Source of the DNA: Klebsiella pneumoniae
GTDB lineage: Bacteria; Myxococcota_A; UBA796; SXON01
Reading direction: 5' to 3'
Length of the DNA: 64,000 nt
NCBI GenBank assembly: GCA_945862325.1
Contig: CAMAXZ010000021.1
Span: 1-64,000 of the forward strand
The position numbers were made by a program, and so were the translations under genes. A model generated the notes under the pieces. It was not told the origin of the DNA and ran no database searches. It worked only from the letters and a program-made list of their open reading frames with translations. Of the stretch, positions 59,590 to 64,000 are shown piece after piece; position 1 is the first letter of the stretch; every line of letters begins with the position of its first letter.

Positions 59590-61458
59590 ATGACGTGGTC
59601 CTTGTTGATGCTGGCGTGCGCGCCACCCTCGGTCGACATCATCCTCCGTCCGGACCGCGAGCCCCTTCGTGGGCGGGACGTCGTCGTCAACAGCGGCTAC
59701 TTCATCACTGGAGAAGGCGGCTTCGGGCGTTCGGTCGTGGGCCTGTCGCGTCGGGAGGCCGACTTCTGCCCGAGGATCGCCGTCGCCGGGACGAGCGACG
59801 TGTTCATCTACGCGTTCGAAGACACCGCCTGCACGAACCTCGGCGAGCCGCTCCAGGTGTCCGCGGATTGGCAGATTCCCCTCGCCGTGGGGGACGTCGA
59901 CGGGGACGGCGCCGAGGACCTCCTGTACGCGGAGACCTGGCAATCCGCCGACGTGTGGGTGTCTGCCCTCGAGGAGCGCGTCGCGGTGGTCGAGGCCGCG
60001 TTCGTCCCACTGAGGATGGTGGCGTTCGACGTCGAAGGAGACGGCACGGACGAGGTGGCCGTCGCCGGCTACGACACTACGGGAGGGGGGGGCGCGGTCA
60101 GGATCTACCGCTACGCCGACGACGTGTTCGTGCACGAGGCGACGATCGAAGGCGGCGATGCGTTCGGAGAGGACATCGGCGTAGGCGACTTCGACGGCGA
60201 CGGACGACAGGACTTGGCGATCAGCGACGCCTTCGGGGTCGACGTCGACGAGCAGGTGATCGTCTACGCGTTCGCCTCCGTCGCCGAGCCGATCGCGATC
60301 ATGTCGGTGTCCTCGACGGACTCCTACGGCTTCGGGGGCGCCGTGCGCCTGTGCGACCTCGTGGGAAGCGCCGACGGTGGCGACGGTCTGGACGACCTCG
60401 TGGTCGTCGACGAGTCCGCCGGCGTCGCGATGGTGTACGACGCCGCGACGCCGTCCGACCTACCGGCCCTCGATCTCCAGATCGGGGAGGCCGAGGACCC
60501 GTTCGACACGCAGACCCGGATCGAGTGTTTCGACCTCGACGCGGACGGGCACGAGGACCTCGTGATCGGCACGCGGCTGAGCGCGTTCCAGGATCAGCTC
60601 GTCGTCTTGCCGGGGCCGGAGCTGGCGTTCGACGACGCGCAGGTCCTCCCGGAAGCCGCGTGGGGCTTCGACTCGTTCGGGACGTCGTTCGCCTTGCTGG
60701 ACGACGTCGGCGGCGATTGCGCCCCGGAGCTTATGGTCGGGATCCCCGAGTACGGCACCAACACCGGAAAGGTGTGGGTCTACCGTGGCGTCCCGGTCGA
60801 CGCCGACGCGGACCGCTACTCGCCGGGCACCTTCGACTACGGGTGGTGGTACTCCTCCGCGTGCGGCGACTGCGCCGACACCGACCCGAACATCCACCCG
60901 AACGCCGTCGAGGACTGTGGGGGGTTCGACCTCGATTGCGACGGCCAGACCGACGAGGGCGCCGACGGCGCGGTGGAGCACTGGTACGACGGCGACGCGG
61001 ACGGGCACGGCGACGCCGAGCTCGACTGGAGCGCCTGGTACTGCGACACCCCCGACCACTTCGCCACGTCGAACGACGACTGTGACGACGCGAACGCCGG
61101 CGTGTATCCGGGGGCCCCCGAGCTGTGCGACGACGTCGATCAGGACTGCGACGACGTCTCCGACGAAGACGCGATCGACGCCCACACCTACTATGCCGAC
61201 GTCGACGGCGACGGCTTCGGCGACCCGAACGCGACCGTCGCGGGCTGTGAAGACCCAGAGGGCTACGTCACGGACAACACGGACTGCGACGACGCGGACC
61301 CGGACGTCAACGTGTCGTGCGCGGACGGCGACCCGGCCATCGAGCTGCTCGGGCTGTCGGGCAGCGGCTGCGCGTGCGGCACGTCGGGATCGGGGTCGGT
61401 CGCCGCGGCGCCGCTCGCGCTCGCGCTCGCGCTCGCTCGCCGCCGGCGTCGGCGTTGA
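59590..61458 (+). CDS. FG-GAP/MopE-repeat surface lipoprotein with MYXO-CTERM-like tail
   Basis: This 622-residue protein begins with a short lipoprotein signal (MTWSLLMLAC). Residues about 80-400 contain FG-GAP/VCBS-type Asp-rich repeats (VGDVDGDGAEDLLYA, VGDFDGDGRQDLAISD, CFDLDADGHEDLVIG) that bind calcium in beta-propellers. MopE-type Cys/Asp repeats follow (FDLDCDGQTDEG, DDCDDANAGVYPGAPELCDDVDQDCDD). The C-terminus ends GCACGTSG, a hydrophobic segment and RRRRRR, a MYXO-CTERM-like signal. It should be displayed at the cell surface. Its stop overlaps the start of the next gene. Confidence 0.9.
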   Translation: MTWSLLMLACAPPSVDIILRPDREPLRGRDVVVNSGYFITGEGGFGRSVVGLSRREADFCPRIAVAGTSDVFIYAFEDTACTNLGEPLQVSADWQIPLAVGDVDGDGAEDLLYAETWQSADVWVSALEERVAVVEAAFVPLRMVAFDVEGDGTDEVAVAGYDTTGGGGAVRIYRYADDVFVHEATIEGGDAFGEDIGVGDFDGDGRQDLAISDAFGVDVDEQVIVYAFASVAEPIAIMSVSSTDSYGFGGAVRLCDLVGSADGGDGLDDLVVVDESAGVAMVYDAATPSDLPALDLQIGEAEDPFDTQTRIECFDLDADGHEDLVIGTRLSAFQDQLVVLPGPELAFDDAQVLPEAAWGFDSFGTSFALLDDVGGDCAPELMVGIPEYGTNTGKVWVYRGVPVDADADRYSPGTFDYGWWYSSACGDCADTDPNIHPNAVEDCGGFDLDCDGQTDEGADGAVEHWYDGDADGHGDAELDWSAWYCDTPDHFATSNDDCDDANAGVYPGAPELCDDVDQDCDDVSDEDAIDAHTYYADVDGDGFGDPNATVAGCEDPEGYVTDNTDCDDADPDVNVSCADGDPAIELLGLSGSGCACGTSGSGSVAAAPLALALALARRRRRR

Positions 61459-64000
61459 TCCTTGTGATCCTGGTCGCCGGTCTCGCGGCGGCCGCAGACA
61501 TGACCGGTCCCCGGCCGGCGGTCCCGACGGGGGACCTGACCGAGGGGATGTACGTCGGCAGCCCGTGGTCGGCGCGGCGCGGCGCGTGGGCGGTCGGTCT
61601 CACGGGCGGGTACGCCGACAGTCCGCTCGTCCTTCGGTACTCCAGCGGGACGGAGATCGAGACGGTCGACGCGCTCGGTGACGTCGGGACGGTGCGCCTC
61701 ACCGCCTCGTGGCAGCCGCTCGCGTTCATGGGCGTGCGCGCCGACGTGCCCTTCGGCGCGACCCAACCGGACGCGGTGTTCGCCGCCGCCTCGATCGACG
61801 TGCCGAGCTTCGGGTTCGCCGAGCCGCGGGTGTCCCTGCCGTTCCGCCTGACCGCGCCGGACGGCCCCTTCTCGGCCACGTTCACGCCGGGCGTCGGCGT
61901 GGGCCTCGGCGCCGCCGCGCGCTTCGTGGGCGCGCCGCTGACGGTCTCGAGCGAGGCGGCGGGCGGTTGGCGCAACGACGTGTTCGACGCGTCCGCGTCC
62001 GCGCGTGTCACCTCGGCGTTCGAGGACGAAGACGCATGGCTCGGGCTCGACCGGCGCTGGTCCGTCGAGGTGGCCGCCGCGCTCGGGGTGCGCCCGGTCC
62101 GGTCGCTGCGTACGGGCCTCACGTTCACGGCGCGTGGCTACGGCGACGACGACATCGGCGGGGCGCTCGCCGCGGAGGTCGCCGCGATGCTGCCGGACGG
62201 GTTCGGGGTCGCCGCGGCGCTCGGGCACGGCGTGGGCGACGCGCCCGGCACGCCGGGCGTGCTCGGTCAGCTCCGGGTGACCTGGTCGCCCGACGCGGAC
62301 TCGCCCGCGGCGCGGCCGATCCTCGCGGCGACCGAGACGTCGCCGTGGCGGGCCCGGGTGCTCGTGTCCGACAGCGACGGGACGCGCATCCCCGCCGCGT
62401 TGCGCGCCGTCGGGCCGGACGGGGCCGCGCGCGACGCCGAGGCGCCGCGCGGAGAGGCTGTGCTCGCCCTCGGCCCGGGCGCCTGGTCGGTCGAGGTGCG
62501 CGCCGAGGGCCGCGCCACCCACACCCACCGGTTCGTCCTCGACGAGCCGCGCGCGACGCCGATCACGGTCGAGTCCTACCTCCAGCCCGTTTCGGCCGAC
62601 GCCGCGCGGCTCGAGGTCACGCCCGACGATGCCTACGGCCCGGTCGACGAAGGCGCGCTGCTCGAGATCGACGCGCGTCCGGTCGCTCGCCTCGGGCCCG
62701 ACGGGGCGGTCGTGGTCGATGGGCTCGCGCGGGGACAGGCGTACGTGGGGATGGCCGCGAGCGGGTACCTGCCGGTCGAGCCGGCGCTCACGCAGTTGGG
62801 CGGCACGTCCGCGTTCGCGCCCTCGCTGACACGGCCCGCGGGGTCGGTGCGAGTGCACACGCGCGCGCCCGACGGCGCGTCCACGCCCGCGCGGGTGCGC
62901 TTCTTTGGGGAGTCGGACGTGCCGCCGGTCGAGACGGGAGAGGATGGGCGCGAGGTGTTCCAGCTCCGCCCGGGCGATTGGCTCCTCGCCGTGTCCAGCG
63001 CCGCGTACGGGGTCCAAGAGCGGGAGGTGTGGGTGCCGGATGCTCCGGGGGGCCCACCGATCGACGTCGATGTTCGATTTCTGCCGCCGGAGGGTGGACA
63101 GGCGTCGGTCATCCTCGCCGTCACCGACCCGACGGGGGCGCCCGTGGCGGACGCCGAGGTCACCGTGGACGGGGCCGCGGTCGGGCGCACGTCCACGGGA
63201 GGGCGCCTCCGGATCGACCAGCTCGACCTCGGCGCCCGCTCCATCGGCGTGTCCGGCGCGCGCCTCCGCACCGTCGAGCCGCGGCGGATCGACCTTGTCG
63301 CAGGCGTGCAGGAGATTCGGCTGCCCGTGGCGTGGCGCCCGGGCTCGCTCAGCGTGCGCGCGGCTTCGCGCGATGGCGCGCCGATCGACGCGCGCGTGGC
63401 CATCGACGGCCCCGCCGAGGTGCCCGTCGGGCGGCTCGGCCCGGACGGCCAGGAGGACTTCGAGCTCCCGCCGGGCGAATGGGAGGTGGCGGTGAGCGCG
63501 AAGGAGCTCGGGCTCCAGTCGTACCTCGTGCGTGTCGACGCGGCGGACACCACCCGCCTCTCGATCGTCGCCGTGCTCGCGCAGGACGTCGGCGACGGCG
63601 CGCTCGACGTGCGCGTCGTGGACATCGACGGCGCGCCGGTGTCGGCGGCGACCGTGGCGCTCGACGGGTCCGTGGTCGGCGTGACGTCCAACGGCGCGGT
63701 GCGCGTCGAGGGGCTCGGGCGCGGGCGCTACACCCTCGACGTCGAGGCGCCGCTCTTCCAGCGGTTCCACCAGCAGGTGCAGGTGGCGGACTCGGGCACC
63801 ACCGGGGTCACCGCGCGGCTCCCGTGGAGCACGGGCGTGGTGCGCGTCCGCGCCGCGGCGGACACCGGCCCGGTCACGGACGCGACCGTGCGCCTCGTGG
63901 GAGAGTCGCCCCTGCCGGGCGGCCCCGTGGACGAGCGCGGAGAGCGCGCGTTCGAAGCCGCGCCGGGCGAGTGGGTCGCCGTCGGTGCTTCGCCGACGTT
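61455..64000 (+). CDS. Secreted multi-domain repeat protein (truncated by window edge)
   Basis: The frame is open for 848 codons to the window edge. It begins with a signal peptide (LILVILVAGLAAAA), then a beta-rich domain of about 250 residues that may resemble an outer-membrane barrel. After that come repeated carboxypeptidase-regulatory or Ig-like units, each with a DPTGAPVADAEVTVDG- or DIDGAPVSAATVALDG-type start and a PGEW, PGDW or PGAW end (at least five). The TTG at 61455 overlaps the upstream stop (TTGA); a GTG at 61464 is an alternative. A surface or outer-membrane scaffold role is inferred. Confidence 0.8.
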   Translation, partial: MILVILVAGLAAAADMTGPRPAVPTGDLTEGMYVGSPWSARRGAWAVGLTGGYADSPLVLRYSSGTEIETVDALGDVGTVRLTASWQPLAFMGVRADVPFGATQPDAVFAAASIDVPSFGFAEPRVSLPFRLTAPDGPFSATFTPGVGVGLGAAARFVGAPLTVSSEAAGGWRNDVFDASASARVTSAFEDEDAWLGLDRRWSVEVAAALGVRPVRSLRTGLTFTARGYGDDDIGGALAAEVAAMLPDGFGVAAALGHGVGDAPGTPGVLGQLRVTWSPDADSPAARPILAATETSPWRARVLVSDSDGTRIPAALRAVGPDGAARDAEAPRGEAVLALGPGAWSVEVRAEGRATHTHRFVLDEPRATPITVESYLQPVSADAARLEVTPDDAYGPVDEGALLEIDARPVARLGPDGAVVVDGLARGQAYVGMAASGYLPVEPALTQLGGTSAFAPSLTRPAGSVRVHTRAPDGASTPARVRFFGESDVPPVETGEDGREVFQLRPGDWLLAVSSAAYGVQEREVWVPDAPGGPPIDVDVRFLPPEGGQASVILAVTDPTGAPVADAEVTVDGAAVGRTSTGGRLRIDQLDLGARSIGVSGARLRTVEPRRIDLVAGVQEIRLPVAWRPGSLSVRAASRDGAPIDARVAIDGPAEVPVGRLGPDGQEDFELPPGEWEVAVSAKELGLQSYLVRVDAADTTRLSIVAVLAQDVGDGALDVRVVDIDGAPVSAATVALDGSVVGVTSNGAVRVEGLGRGRYTLDVEAPLFQRFHQQVQVADSGTTGVTARLPWSTGVVRVRAAADTGPVTDATVRLVGESPLPGGPVDERGERAFEAAPGEWVAVGASPT

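Overview
The window is GC-rich (roughly 70 % by eye), densely coded DNA that most resembles an uncultured Myxococcota or other deltaproteobacterial-type chromosome. The evidence is three proteins ending in MYXO-CTERM-like tails (small Cys-Gly cluster, hydrophobic stretch, Arg-rich end), Cys/Asp metal-binding (MopE-type) repeats, many secreted lipoproteins, a Ser/Thr protein kinase, a type IV pilin-like protein and two DUF1592-like/DUF1501 operons. No rRNA, tRNA, CRISPR array or intact insertion sequence was seen. The taxonomic call is inference.

Layout. 1-4.9 kb: a truncated membrane-anchored protein on the minus strand, a 440-bp intergenic region with palindromes, HEAT-repeat and DUF309 genes, a pilin-like gene and rpsD with a leader hairpin. 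4.9-13.1 kb: a TetR regulator, then a tightly coupled five-gene minus operon (lipoprotein, DUF1592-like cytochrome, DUF1501, mono-haem lipoprotein, ketodihydrosphingosine-reductase-like SDR) and an 853-residue lipoprotein with a likely (alpha/alpha) barrel. 13.2-24.2 kb: greB, an HTTM-type membrane protein, an RluA-type pseudouridine synthase, a large polytopic membrane protein, a surface protein, a PP2C phosphatase, an aspartate-repeat lipoprotein, a MOSC protein, a MopE-like lipoprotein and a DUF692 fusion enzyme. 24.2-32.4 kb: a hybrid histidine kinase, a domain-swapped aconitase-family enzyme, a two-component pair and a HelD-like helicase. 32.4-39.4 kb: membrane and lipid-type genes (DUF4013, CTP-dependent lipid kinase, a frameshifted GNAT, an acyl-AMP ligase), an FGE-like lipoprotein and ychF. 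39.5-48.4 kb: a divergent CocE-type hydrolase/LysR pair, lipoproteins, an RhlE-type helicase, a CnoX-type thioredoxin, a DUF2330 surface protein, an Eis-type acetyltransferase and a BtpA-type protein. 48.4-64 kb: a second DUF1592-like/DUF1501 operon, a YchJ-like protein, an inactive Y-family-polymerase-like protein, a Cas4-like nuclease, glutaryl-CoA dehydrogenase, a class III aminotransferase, a Ser/Thr kinase, an FG-GAP/MopE surface protein and a truncated repeat protein.

Two global features stand out. Neighbouring genes repeatedly overlap by exactly four bases (GTGA or ATGA), implying translational coupling. Many genes at transcription-unit starts also have a TANNNT-like -10 hexamer only 6-8 bases before the start codon, which predicts leaderless mRNAs. 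The most unusual genes are the DUF692 enzyme fused to a DUF2063-like partner domain, the aconitase with its swivel domain at the N-terminus, and the aspartate/threonine repeat lipoprotein.
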